Shown: positions 23,731 through 35,700 of the stretch, one piece after another
Layout of the letters: each line of letters opens with the position of its first letter
Numbering within the stretch: position 1 is the stretch's first letter
Assembly: GCA_024349245.1 (NCBI GenBank)
Contig: JALDNG010000020.1
Span: 1,789,001-1,853,000, forward strand
Origin: Neodontobutis hainanensis
Lineage: Eukaryota; Chordata; Actinopteri; Gobiiformes; Odontobutidae
Direction: 5' to 3'
Length of the DNA: 64,000 nucleotides
The notes under the pieces: generated by a model
The model's input: the letters and a program-made list of their open reading frames with translations, nothing else
Databases searched by the model: none
Told to the model about the DNA's origin: nothing
Position numbers and translations under genes: made by a program

Positions 23731-24754
23731 CAGAGTTAGTCCAGTCTTAGACCAGGTCCAGACTCACGGAGGTCAGTGTTTGAAGGAGACAGAGTTAGTC
23801 CAGTCTTAGACCAGGTCCAGACTCACGGAGGTCAGTGTTTGAAGGAGACAGAGTTAGTCCAGCTTAGACCAGGTCCAGACTCACGGAGGTCAGTGTTTGA
23901 AGGAGACAGAGTTAGTCCAGTCTTAGACCAGGTCCAGACTCACGGAGGTCAGTGTTTGAAGGAGACAGAGTTAGTCCAGTCTTAGACCAGGTCCAGACTC
24001 ACGGAGGTCAGTGTTTGAAGGAGACAGAGTTAGTCCAGTCTTAGACCAGGTCCAGACTCACGGAGGTCAGTGTTTGAAGGAGACAGAGTTAGTCCAGTCT
24101 TAGACCAGGTCCAGACTCATGGAGACAGAGTTAGTCCAGTCTTAGACCAGGTCCAGACTCATGGAGGTCAGTGTTTGAAGGAGACAGAGTTAGTCCAATC
24201 TTAGACCAGGTCCAGACTCACGGAGGTCAGTGTTTGAAGGAGACAGAGTTAGTCCAGTCTTAGACCAGGTCCAGACTCACGGAGGTCAGTGTTTGAAGGA
24301 GACAGAGTTAGTCCAGTCTTAGACCAGGTCCAGACTCACGGAGGTCAGTGTTTGAAGGAGACAGAGTTAGTCCAGTCTTAGACCAGGTCCAGACTCACGG
24401 AGGTCAGTGTTTGAAGGAGACAGAGTTAGTCCAGTCTTAGACCAGGTCCAGACTCACGGAGGTCAGTGTTTGTGAAGGAGACAGAGTTAGTCCAGTCTTA
24501 GACCAGGTCCAGACTCATGGAGGTCAGTGTTTGAAGGAGACAGAGTTAGTCCAATCTTAGACCAGGTCCAGACTCATGGAGGTCAGTGTTTGTGAAGGAG
24601 ACAGAGTTAGTCCAGTCTTAGACCAGGTCCAGACTCATGGAGGTCAGTGTTTGAAGGAGACAGAGTTAGTCCAGTCTTAGACCAGGTCCAGACTCATGGA
24701 GGTCAGTGTTTGGTGAAGGAGACAGAGTTAGTCCAGTCTTAGACCAGGTCCAGG
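23731..24754. repeat. 59-bp minisatellite, about 17 copies
   Basis: The unit contains ACAGAGTTAGTCCAGTC, TTAGACCAGGTCCAGACTC and GGTCAGTGTTTGAAGGAG. Most units are exactly 59 bp with few substitutions (CACGG/CATGG, one- or two-base insertions in TTTGTGAAGG, and one 42-bp unit at about 24075-24130). High homogeneity suggests recent expansion or ongoing homogenisation. Its reverse complement forms a second array at 44299-44637. Apparent ORFs across it are frame artefacts. Confidence 0.97.
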
Positions 24755-24759
24755 ACTTC

Positions 24760-25464
24760 ATGTTGAAACTTGAAATATAAGGGGTCTTTTTCTCTGTTAA
24801 TTCCTAAATGCTGCATAAGTATATACTATCACTACCAACATGAATATTTCTGATCCCACATGACACTCGGCTCAAATCCAAGACTTTAGTGCCATGTTAT
24901 AAATCATTTTTGACACAAACATCTGGATAAATATTCATCTGACACATATATTTCTCACAGTTCAAGTTTTGTGAACGCAAACTGCACACGTCTCAAACCG
25001 AACCCTGTTTCTTCAATAACACTCCACCTTTTTTGCCTCTCAACCTGATCTAAACCAAACACGCACCAACAGGGCGTTGGTTGTTCTGAGAGGCTCCTTC
25101 AGAAGACGTCCCAGAACGAGCCCAGTGGACGTGGGACACATCACGTACCAGCTGTCGGTGGCTTTAGGGTTAAATCTGCAGCTTACATAGAAACACACAG
25201 AAATATTGTCTACTGTCAGATGATCACATGACTCTCACTGACCTCAGAGACAGAGAGAGGAGCCTGAGGTTTAGTCTGAGCTGGTGCTGCCCCCTAGAGG
25301 CTGTTCTACAACATGACCAAGCGATTACTTCTACTGCAAGCAGCCATTCATTTTCTTTAAAGCCACACTTTGTAAACTTTTTTTCTAGAAAATGTGAAGT
25401 CATTTTGTCAGCTCCCAGAGACAATTATTTATTATTTATTTGACAGACAATATATATATAAATA
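24760..25464. other. Intergenic, no feature
   Basis: Mixed-composition spacer between the minisatellite and the Tc1 element; it ends in a short TA run next to the transposon. Confidence 0.6.
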
Positions 25465-26543
25465 CACTCACCTAACGGATTATTAGGAACACCTGTTCAA
25501 TTTCTCATTAATGCAAGAATCTAATCAACCAATCACATGGCAGTTGCTTCAGTGCATTTAGGGGTGTGTTCCTGGTCAAGACCATCTCCTGAACTCCAAA
25601 CTGAATGTCAGAACGAGAAATAAAGGTGATTTAAGCAGTTTTGAGCGTGGCATGGTTGTTGGTGGCAGACGGGTCGGTCTGAGTATTTCACAATCTGCTC
25701 AGTTACTGGGATTTTCACACACAACCATTTCTAGGGTTTACAAAGAATGGTGTGAAAAGGGAAAAACATCCAGTATGCGGCAGTCCTGTGGGCGAACATG
25801 CCTTGTTGATGCTAGAGGTCAGAGGAGAATGGGCCGACTGGTTCAAGCTGATAGAAGAACAACTTTGACTGAAATAACCACTCGTTACAACCGAGGTCTG
25901 CAGCAAAGCATTTGTGAAGCTACAACACACACAACCTTGAGGCGGATGGGCTACAACAGCAGAAGACCCCACCTGTACCACTCATCTCCACCACAAACAG
26001 GGACAGTTGAGGACTGGAAAAATGTTGTCTGGTCTGATGAGTCTGGATTTCTGTTGAGACATTCAGATGGTAGAGTCAGAGTTTGGCGTAAACAGAATGA
26101 GAACATGGATCCATCATGCCTTGTTTCCACTGTGCAGGCTGGTGCTGGTGGTGTAATGGTGTGGGGGATGTTTTCTTGGCACACTTTAGGCCCCTTAGTG
26201 CCAATTGGGCATCGTTTAAATGCCACGGCCGACCTGAGCATTGTTTCTGACCATGTCCATCCCTTTATGACCACCATGAACCCATCCTCTGATGGATACT
26301 TCCAGCAGGATAATGCACCATGTCACAAAGCTCCAATCATTTCAGACTGGTTTCTTGAACATGACATGAGTTCACTGAACTAAAATGACCCCCACAGTCA
26401 CAGATCTCAACCCAACAGATCATCTTTGGGATGCTTTGAGCACCTTGTTGAATCAATGCCACAGAGCATTAAGTCAGTTCTGAAGCGAAAGGGGGTCAAA
26501 CACAGTATTAGTCTGGTGTTCCTAATAATCCTTTAGGTGAGTG
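25465..26543 (+). mobile_element. Decayed Tc1/mariner element
   Basis: The left end CACTCACCTAACGGATTATT and right end AATAATCCTTTAGGTGAGTG are inverted repeats, flanked by TA (25463-25464 and 26544-26545), the Tc1 target. At 1.08 kb it is shorter than typical full-length Tc1 elements (about 1.2-1.6 kb) because of two internal deletions in the transposase. It is non-autonomous but still has both ends. Confidence 0.93.
25604..26511 (+). pseudogene. Tc1 transposase, internally deleted
   Basis: The readable frame (about 25652-26383) contains an N-terminal paired-like HTH (SISQSAQLLGFSHTTISRVY), then VVWSDESGF with the first catalytic Asp and GYFQQDNAPCHKA with the second Asp of the DDE triad. 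Residues normally between the HTH domain and VEDWKNV are missing near 26000. A frame break near 26380 leads into a remnant of the SPDLNPIEHLWD region, after which about 40-50 residues including the final acidic residue are deleted before HLVESMPQ. The original start at 25604 is also out of frame. Catalytically dead. Confidence 0.93.
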
Positions 26544-27900
26544 TATATACCAACGGAAATAGCTAAAAGCTCATTTTTGTGGGTCGTCCCTGAGGCAGAG
26601 TCAGAAAGGAATAACATTCATTCAGATTTTTCTTCAGCCACTTTTCCACATTGAATCTAAACTGTTGTAAAGTGCATTGTGCTCAAACAGGTGACAGTGA
26701 AAATAAAGAGGCAGTTCTGTCCAAAAGGAAGTCGCTCTGAAACTGACGAATCTGGTTTATGTCGGCCTCCTCACACCTCGAGTATAAAAAATAAACTATA
26801 TAAAGTAAAAAAATGTGAGCAGAATGTACTTTTTTGAACTGTTTTGGAATAATGTTGATGATCTTGACCGCTTGTTTGTATAAAAGGAGGAAGAGGTCAA
26901 AGTTTATTTATAAAACACATTAGAAACTGCTTTCCAAAGTGCTGTACATGCTCAAAAATACACTATAATAATAAATAAAATAATAAGTAAAAGTGGACTT
27001 CCACAAACTGAATAACTTCTGACTCGAAAATGTAAAAAAAACTTGATGCTTCTGACCTAAAGATTAAAAGAATGTTATTTTAAATTAATTTTCTCATGTC
27101 TGTATGATTGTAAAAAGTTATTAAACCATTTTGTTTTAATAGTGTCACTAATCACCAAAGCATAAAAATACAAGCACCTTTCAGTTGTATTGTTTTGTAA
27201 TCTTTGTTAAATAAAGACAAGTTTGTTTTTAAAAGACTAAAAGGACTTTGAAGATGCTCTAAGCTCATATTTATCCTGATTCCTTGTCGCTCGTGTCCTC
27301 AGGGTCTCCTCTGATGTAAACCTGAATATAAATAAGAGTTATTATTTCCGTTTCCAAGAGCAGCCATGTCTTCACTGACCACCAGAGGGCAGCAACACTT
27401 TCAAATGTAATTTCAAAATGACTTTATTAATCCTCAAGGGGAAATTCAGTAGTTAGGTCTCTTTAGGTCAGTTCAGTCAAAGGTCTTTATCTGCCAGATA
27501 CTCACTGTAGAGTCTGATTGTCCTGCACTGGTCTCAGAAGTCCACTGGCTGCTCTCTCTTCTTCAAACGTTTGTTCTTATATTAAAAGAACGTAGCTTTA
27601 TTAGAAAATATAGGTCTTTGGCCTTTTCTATAAAGTCCATCTGTATTTATGGACCAGTCCAGCTTGTTGTCCAGATGCACTCCCATGTTTTTATAACATT
27701 ATAGTTGGCTTTATGTAATCGTAGTTTAGTTTTGATTGAACTACATTTAAATTTGACATGCAGGTTTTGGTCATTTAAAAACATCTTTAAGCACGCTTTG
27801 TAGACTTTCTATTGTTCTCTAGTCGTTTATCTTCGTTCTTGGGCTGGAAAGCAGGACTCTGATCTGGCAACCCCCCGCTGTGGTCTTATGGGACTGGCTT
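26544..27900. other. Intergenic, no feature
   Basis: AT-rich spacer. No exon or repeat family recognised. Confidence 0.55.
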
Positions 27901-27993
27901 GCTTCCAACGCAGAGCGGAAACTTAAACATAGACTGAGTCTTATATTGTTTGAGGAAGCGCTGTGAGGGAGACGTGTCTGAGAAAAGAGCCCA

Positions 27994-28111
27994 TGTGGAG
28001 AACCAGACTCCGGGGTCAGATCGGAACTCTGCCCCGGGGAAGAGGCGCTGTCACCGGGGGAAGGTCCGGCTGAAGCTCTGCTGAAGAGGAGGGTGAACCC
28101 GGAGGAGACAG
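27994..28111 (+). other. Candidate upstream exon with strong donor
   Basis: A GC-rich segment in AT-rich surroundings ends at a consensus donor, GACAG|GTGAGT (28111/28112). One frame is open across it and reads EEALSPGEGPAEALLKRRVN near its end, with no in-frame ATG seen. It may be a 5' UTR exon, part of a lncRNA, or an alternative ksr1 leader. Left boundary unknown; not recognised as any known protein. Confidence 0.3.
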
Positions 28112-28254
28112 GTGAGTTTACCTCTCTGTGTGTGCGCGCGCGTGTCTCTGCGCGCGTGTCTCTGCGTGCGTGTCTCTGTGTGCGTGTCTCTGCGTGCGTG
28201 CGTGTGTGTGTGTGTTTATTCAATGTTCAATGTTTCCCTCCTATAACTTTTCAG
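28112..28254. repeat. GT-rich low-complexity tract, possible short intron
   Basis: Contains imperfect GTGTCTCTGCGTGC and (GT)n repeats between a consensus donor and a good acceptor (CCTATAACTTTTCAG, ending at 28254). Fits a 143-bp intron, but could be simple sequence only. Confidence 0.5.
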
Positions 28255-28829
28255 AGATAAACCCAGTGAGTCCAGAGGAGTCCAGTGTAGTCCAGAAGAG
28301 TCCAGTGTAGTCCAGAAGAGTCCAGAGTAGTCCAGAAGAGTCAAGAGAAGTCCAGAAGAGTCAAGAGAAGTCCAGAGTAGTCCAGAGTAGTCCAGAGTAG
28401 TCCAGAGTAGTCCAGAGTTGTCCAGAGTATTCCAGAGTAGTCCAGAGTAGTCCAGAAGAGTCCTGAAGAGTCCAGTGTAGTCCTGAAGAGTCCAGAGGAG
28501 TCCAAGGGAGCCCAGAGGAGTCCAGAAGAGTCCAGAGGAGTCCAGAGGAGTCCAGAGGAGTCCAGGAGAGGCCAGAGGAGTCCAGAGGAGTCCAGAGGAG
28601 TCCAGAGGAGGCCAGAGGAGGCCAGAGGAGTCCAGAGGAGTCCAGAGGAGTCCAGAGGAGGCCAGGGGAGTCCAGTGTAGTCCAGTGTAGTCCAGGGTAG
28701 TCCAGTGTAGTCCAGGGTAGTCCAGAGTAGTCCAGAGTAGTCCAGAGGAGTCCAGAGGAGTCCAGACGAGTCCAGACGAGTCCAGACGAGTCCAGAGGAG
28801 TCCAGAGGAGTCCAGAAGAGTCCAGAGGC
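28255..28829. repeat. Decamer minisatellite, about 56 units without indels
   Basis: The 10-bp unit TCCAGAGGAG and variants (TCCAGAGTAG, TCCAGTGTAG, TCCAGAAGAG, GCCAGAGGAG) run from about 28264 to 28829 in perfect 10-bp register with substitutions only. The + strand is purine-rich. A 229-codon minus-strand frame across it is a by-product of periodicity, not a gene. Confidence 0.97.
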
Positions 28830-28880
28830 TGTGGGACTCACATTTCCCTGATGGACAAGTCAAAGAGGTGTGTGATCTAG

Positions 28881-28886
28881 AATAAA
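28881..28886 (+). terminator. Polyadenylation hexamer after the decamer array
   Basis: AATAAA about 50 bases past the decamer array; it could end the hypothetical transcript described for 27994-28829. Confidence 0.3.
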
Positions 28887-29566
28887 TGTACATGTATTTA
28901 CTCACAACAAGTAGATTTTAAATATTGCTATCCAAAGTGGTGATGCTGCATCAATAACAGAGAGAGCACTGTTTATCTCTCAAAGCACATCTTACTTTTT
29001 GCTGCGGCTTGATTCTCACAAGATTTCTGGATTAAAACCTCTAAACTTGTGATGGGTAATGCTAATTCATCTCTTCACTGATTGTTTTGCCGTCTGCTGA
29101 GCGTCGGGCTCTAAAACACACGAACATGAGACTTTAGTTTGGCCCAAACGGTGCAGGTGTGAATCTCAAAGAAAGATCTAAAGTCAAGTGCTTACTCATA
29201 ATGTTTGAACCAGATCTGACAAGAATAAGCTTGTTGTTTTGAAAAAAAAAATCTTTTATTTCATGAAAAATGGGAGCAAGAAAACAGCGTGTCTTTCCGT
29301 GTTGTGGTGAGATTTCTGGTGAAACGGTGAAACGGTGAGTGGAGCAAACTGCAGCAGGAGGAAAGCCCCTTGTGGTTTTTAGCACCTGCTCTTTTCTATT
29401 CTCGTCACAGATTTTTCTCGCACCATTTATCGACAATACACCGCCGCGGAGTAGGCAGAAAACAGAGACACTGAAGAAGGGCTTTGACACATGAGGTGTA
29501 ACTTATGAAATATGTGTCGGGGCAGGTTCTAGCTCTAATTCCCACCTGTCGTCCCAGGAACCGTTC

Positions 29567-29730
29567 ACAAGGGGCGCAGTGGAAGGTCGTCCTTCAACCG
29601 GAAGGTAGGCGGTTCGATTTCCACTCTCCCCACAGTTCACACTGTTGTTGTGTCCTTGGGCAAGACACTTAACCCACCTTACCTCCAGTAACACAGCACT
29701 GGTGCATGAATGTGAGACAACAAATGGAAA
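29567..29730 (+). repeat. tRNA-derived SINE, 5' truncated/deleted
   Basis: Shares GGTTCGATTTCCACTCTCCCC (box B region), TGTGTCCTTGGGCAAGACACT and TTAACCCACCTTACCTCCAG with the copies at 42222, 46088 and 49094. The box A part is deleted (GGGGCGCAGTGGAAGG). Confidence 0.8.
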
Positions 29731-32700
29731 TGAGCTCACAATAATAATAATAATAAGATATCGACAACAAAACAACCAAACCTGTTGAAATTGACCTACC
29801 TGTACAAACCAACTAACACCAGTTCATGAAAGTGGACAGGTTTGTTGTGATAATATTCAGAGTTTCTGCACTTTCACGGAGACCACCTTTAACACTGTCA
29901 GTGTAGCTGGTTTTTGAAGAAAATGTTGTTTATCTTTTGTCCAATCAGACTTCAGGGTTTAATGCCATCATTTGGACTTTGTAGCACCTTTATTAAACCT
30001 ACCTGTCCCTTGCTGCTCCAGTGGAAATGAGGCTCCTGACCTTTGGATAAACAGCCGGGATACTTGAAAATGGAGTATCTGTTGCATATAGTGTTTTAAA
30101 CCGTCCCTAACCCTTATTTTACTCCACATATATCTCTTACTCTTCCTTTTGAACCGGTCTGTCATGAACACCTCACACACCTCACACCTGCCGCAGCTTT
30201 AATCTCCTAAAAAGCAGCTGCCGCGTGTCCGATCTTTTATTCTCTGTCCGAATCTAAAACCTGAGGCTAATGCGTTGGAAATGTGATGCCGTCCGTTTTT
30301 CTCACACATCACGCCACTGGCACCGTTAACGTAGGCCGTCCTCGTCGTGTAACGGAGCCTGATCAGTCCCAGATAAACGACTGCAGACTTTAGTGCAAAC
30401 CTACACTCTTCCAACAGCTCGCTGTGTTCAACTCAGAGGCTCCTCCGATCTGAACAGTAAGTAGATTTAGGTTTGGTGCAGAATATTTGCTTTGTTATTG
30501 TTTATAACTCAGTGGTAATAAAAAGGTTAAAAGGGGAGCTGCTGTGGTTTTTGGCTGGTGAAGCAGTAGAGTAACAAAAACTGTTTTATTTGGCAGCCTG
30601 CACGAGGACAATTGTGCCTCTTTGTGCCTTAAACTAGTGAGCAGTCACCTGTCTGCTGCAGATTCACCTGAACTTTGTTTGTTCTTCTTCTCTTCAAGTA
30701 AAAACCTTGATAAATTAGTAGTTCTTAAGGAAACAAACAGAATTCCCACTGTTTTTCTTGAATTCCCTGCAGTATGTCTGTTTGTTTGTTCATGTGTTGT
30801 TGAGGGGCGGGCTGTTGTTTTGACTGACAGGTGGAGAGAACCAATCACAAAGCACATAAAGATCTTATTCTGATTGACCAGGGACACAGCTCTTAGCCGC
30901 CCTGAGGCTTAAATTAAACGAGCCAATCAGAGAGCAGCCTCAGGTCACATGGTTGTCTGTCCCATTTACCTCCATTAGACCATAACCCACGACCAGAAAC
31001 ATTATATGAATAAATAATATGAACTTTTATGTTTTTAATGGCCATTTATGTTGCTCTGTTGTCCATGTCTTTGTTTTAAGAACATACACAGTATATTTTG
31101 TTTGTCTGTTGATGCATGTTTTATTATTTGGAGATTTTTTTTTAGTTTTTTTTTTTAGGCCCCTTTAAAAGAAAAATTATAGCGTTACTTTTAGATATAA
31201 TAGTCAGCTTTTCTATTGAAAAACCCCAACTGTGTGACTCTTTCTGTTCTGTCTGTTTCTAATGGGACGGAGAAAACACACACATAACATCCTTTTATTC
31301 TGTTCCTCATTTTTACGACCACAAATGATAACGCACAAGAGCAAGGCTGCATAATATATTGCAAATAATTAATTATGTTTGCCCCAATGTCAGCAATTGT
31401 CCATGTGACGTTTATTTTATTTTTTTTAAATGAACTGTCCTGTGAAGGATTTAAATCAAACACATAAAAAGTCTTTGTATCGACCTTTGTTTTAGTTCTG
31501 TCTGTTACTCCAGAGCCCCGTGTGTCTTTTTAAATCAACTTTAGGAGCATATAATCGTCACAATATTTAAGATTAGTTATTCTGTATCACCTGGATTTTT
31601 AATATCGTCCTTCGTGCCAGAACCTAAAACACATATGGGTCATTTCTCAGCAGGAAATCAAGTGTTTAAAATAAAACCGCATTTTTACAGCAGTACATTG
31701 TCAAAATGTTTGAGGAAGTCCCCAAATAAACAGTGGTGGCCCTCAAAAACAACAACAAAAAAAAGATCCTTCAGTGATAAAGCAGTGTGTTGTCTCCCCC
31801 TGCAGGTGAAGCCCACTCACTACAGTCCCACTCACAGAGACTTCTCCTAAAGCCAATGTCCACGCCAGGAGCCGAAACAGACAGGTAATGTGTGAGGTAC
31901 ACCAATAGAAAAAACATGACAGAGTAAGAGTGTCATTTATTGAGATTATGAACCAAATACAAGGCTCTCGACTGCACGTGTTTAACTCCAGATCAAAGAA
32001 CAAGGTGAAAACGTGATACAGAATGAAACTTTAAATAAACTCTTTTTTTTATTATTAATAATACAAAGTGAGTAGAAGTAAACAAAAGCCACAAAAGCTC
32101 TGTTTAAACCAATCAGAAGCTGTAGTTTTTGCAAATGAAGCGTGATCAGACTCAAAAGAACACATTCCCTGTCCTCCTCTTCTCTCAAAACTACCTCCAC
32201 GTCCTCCATCGCTTCATCCACAAACCTCCTTTGGACCGATACATTCCCCGTCTTTCCTCTGAACATGTTCTGGGCTCTCTCGTTCCTGATCCTATCCATC
32301 CTCCTCCGGTCTTTTCCTCAGAGCCACTGTCTCGAAAAGGCCCAACCTCAGGTGTAAAGCTGATTTTTATTTTTAAGTGTATTTGATAGAGATGTGTATG
32401 TTTCATTCATTGTGTCAATGTTCGTCCATAGAAGGGCTTTTTTTCCTTGTCCTGGACACATCTATTGCTCAGCCCGTTCTTGGAGTAGACCCTTTTGTGG
32501 TTCTCCCTGAGGTTTCTCTTTTTTTTTTTCCTGGCTGAGTTTTCCCAATCCCTGATGGAGGATCATCATCATCTTTTACAAATTAGAATTTACAAAACCC
32601 ACTAAAATACTTGACAGAGATTAAAACCGAACTCTCTTTTAAAGATGGCACTTTACAGTTTCCATTGGACGCTCCTCGTGGGATGGAGCCCACAGCTCTT

Positions 32701-35700
32701 AGAGGAAGCTCACTGAAACTGAACTCTCTAAACTAAGGATATTCAGCTTTTGCAAAAACCTGACAGTGTTGCAGCTCAAACAGAATCTGTCCCATAAGGT
32801 TCTACAGCAGCTCACGTGAAAAAGAAGACTAGGGCATGTACAAAAGTGTGTTCCGTGTCGAGCCCCTAGTCCATCCAAACCAGAATGTGTCGAGTCAGCT
32901 GCTCCCTACCCACTGTCTATTTATACACACCCAGCTCCCTGTGGGATGTCCCGACTTACGACACTCACACTTCACACGGATCAGACCCAGTACAGCCTCG
33001 TAAACATCGGACATGAGGCTTTTGGTGCGACTCACAGACAGATCCGGATCCATTCAATGAGGTACCCGACCAGATTGTAGCATTTAATTCTTCACCTTTT
33101 GCTTAAAAAACTGCAACAAGAGTTTCAAAGTCTATGTTTCTGAAGTGTCCTGTTGGGTTTTGTGGTTAAAATCTCAGTTTAAACAGGTTTAAGTTGAAGC
33201 CGAATGCATGTTTCAGCCTGCGTTATGTCGAACTTGCAGCAGGTTTTTCGAGTTTCTTGTGTTTGGTCAACGGCTCAGATGGAGGTGAGCTCATCTGAAG
33301 TGGAGCATGTGTGGCTTTAGTGAGTCACAGCAAACATTACGCAGTTAAAACGAGGAAAAAAACGAGGGAGAAAGATGACGGACAAAGGTTTTTCGGAGTT
33401 GTTTGTAGTTGTCAGGGGTTAAAGTTAGAGCTTAAAGATGTTTGAGCTTCGATTTATGAAGGTTCATACAGTTATTGAGAAGATCTCTGATGTTAAAAGA
33501 GAGGGAAAGAGACATTTCCATTGTCAAACCTTTGTGGCTAGCGTTGGTTACTTAAAGGTGAAGCTAAACACTGCAGTTTGTTGAGAATCAAAAAGAAAAA
33601 ACACTAAACTGCAGTCTTTTCTCAATTGAAGCTCGTCTTGTTCTTGTTTTTAGATGGAGTCAGGGTCTGAACGCTCTTGCTTTTGTGAATTAATTGGCTA
33701 CATTGCATTAAAAACAATCAGAACTTGTGACGTTAACGTGCGAGTCTCTAAAATGAATAGGACACAGGTGCAGCCTGAGTTAATGGCAAAGCCTCTCTTT
33801 TAAAGTTCAAGGTTTAGGGTAAATTTTTATTTTCATTCAACAAGATGCACTTGTTCACCGTCACTGTTCATATACACTGTACTGTGCAAGGGTTTTCTGC
33901 AGCTTTGTGAGGAAATGACGTCAAATAAGAAAGCTTTACAAAGAGAAACTCGTTCTGCAGAGCGACTTGACAACTCAGCTCTTTTTTACGGGAGTTTTAA
34001 TTTATCTTTTAACAGACTTTTACACATTCATATTTTTTGTCTACTCATCAATGTTTCTAAGACACACATTAGTCTACTTTTTGAAACCCATTTAGAAAGG
34101 GCTTGTTTCTTCGTGTGTTTAGTGTTCTTTGTGTCTGTTTGTCCTTGCCCTTGTTCGGATTAATGAGGACTTTTGTAGATATTTTATTTGTTTTTACGGG
34201 TATTTTAATGGACAGTTTAACAAAAACAACTGAAACAAGTGTCAAACCCTTCTTCAAACCTCGCCTGATTTGAGTATCTTGGTTTTATTTGCCTGGTTAG
34301 TGATTACTGCAGTTTGACTCAGAAGTGACCTTGTTGTAACTCTGTGTGTGTCTTTCTTTGGGACGGTCCGTGCTGCTTCTGTCCCAGTTTCCTGGTTCAG
34401 ACTGGGGCACAGAGGCCTGTCCCGAGCAGCGGCAGCAGCGGGCGACTGGTCACTGGGTGAAGCTCTGTGAGTCACTGAAGAGGAATGTGTGGTCTCTGAG
34501 CAGACGGAGGTTATAATAGTGTTTGGACTCTCGCCTCCTGAACCGTTCACATGAGTCACAGTCACGCATTGTTTTGTTTTTTTTCTTTGTTTATAACAGA
34601 AAACGAGATATAAATAATGACTAATTTCAGCAGAGGCCTTGCACTTTACAAACAAAAATTGGTCGTTTCTGCTGGAAAAATAAAATAAAGATGACTGACT
34701 GGGCTTTAGATATAGACAAGCCCCAATTCTTTAACTCACCTCTTAACCTTTGTCCCTCCAAAAACAGGGGTAGGGCTATGAAGGTCCATAAATTATAGCA
34801 TATAACTAACTAATAAGTAAAATCTTCTCATTAATACTTCATTAATATAGATTAACACTGTCTATTGTGGTTTTGCTACTTTCACTTTTACTAAATCCTG
34901 CTCTATTTATATCTTGTGTGTGATTTTTGCTTCAGTTTAGAGAAATAATGAAGAATCAGGCCCAGGTTTTAGAACAAAACAAATATACTGTATGACGCCT
35001 GCTTAAGTTTAACATGCATTTAGAAAAACTGCAGGTGTTTTTTTATTTTATTTCGAGGACATTCAAAACTTAAAATAAACGATTGTTGCCGAGAGTAAAA
35101 CCGACATAATGATACTTCTGCTGAGCGTCTGCAAATGTTGGTGTTCGGAGGCTGCTCTAACCACCTTCAACACATTCAAACAGGAAGTGCAGTTTTCAGT
35201 TCAGTTCATATTGCATTTGTGGTTTTTAGGTTTATTCATTTGAGGGTGTCAGAAATTTAAACTGAGGGTGTGATACAACGTTGAGAGGGCTTCACTGCCT
35301 CGTCTGGTCCACTACAGCAGCAACAGTGTGTAAGAACTAACAGTGTTTAGTCTGATATGCGCCATAAACAAACAGTGCTAACCTTAGCTGCAGTAGTTTC
35401 CAACACAAACTCCCCTTTTCCCAAAAACAGAAATCTTCTTTTACTGTCTGTTTTTTCTTATTGTCCTCGACATTGTGTCTCAAAGCGTTATCTTCTTGAG
35501 GAAACACCTACAGCTCTGTATCGTTTGTGTACAGTCAGTTTTTCCTTTATTCGGAGCTTTATCAGTGAGTTTAGCGCCGACACAGATGCAGTTTCTTATT
35601 TTGTCTGTTGTTCATTGAACTTAAATCTAATCAGTTTCAAACCCAACACTTCCTTTTACAAAACGCCTTCTCTAACACGGGACTGATTAGGAATAAAATG

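Noticed and set aside
23731..24754. CRISPR-like regular repeats
   Set aside because: Contiguous tandem units with no unique spacers, in a vertebrate genome: a minisatellite.
28216..28905. 229- and 166-codon minus-strand open frames (LLWTPLDSSG-type periodic peptide)
   Set aside because: They are produced by the 10-bp tandem repeat, whose complement happens to lack stops; no start context, splice sites or homology.
30418..30460. Possible small exon (CCAACAG acceptor, GTAAGTA donor)
   Set aside because: Splice sites look fine but the 43 bases have no recognisable coding content or link to ksr1; may be chance.
32191..32406. Minus-strand Arg/Glu-rich frames resembling retroelement remnants
   Set aside because: Similarity only impressionistic; no reverse-transcriptase motif or repeat boundaries seen.
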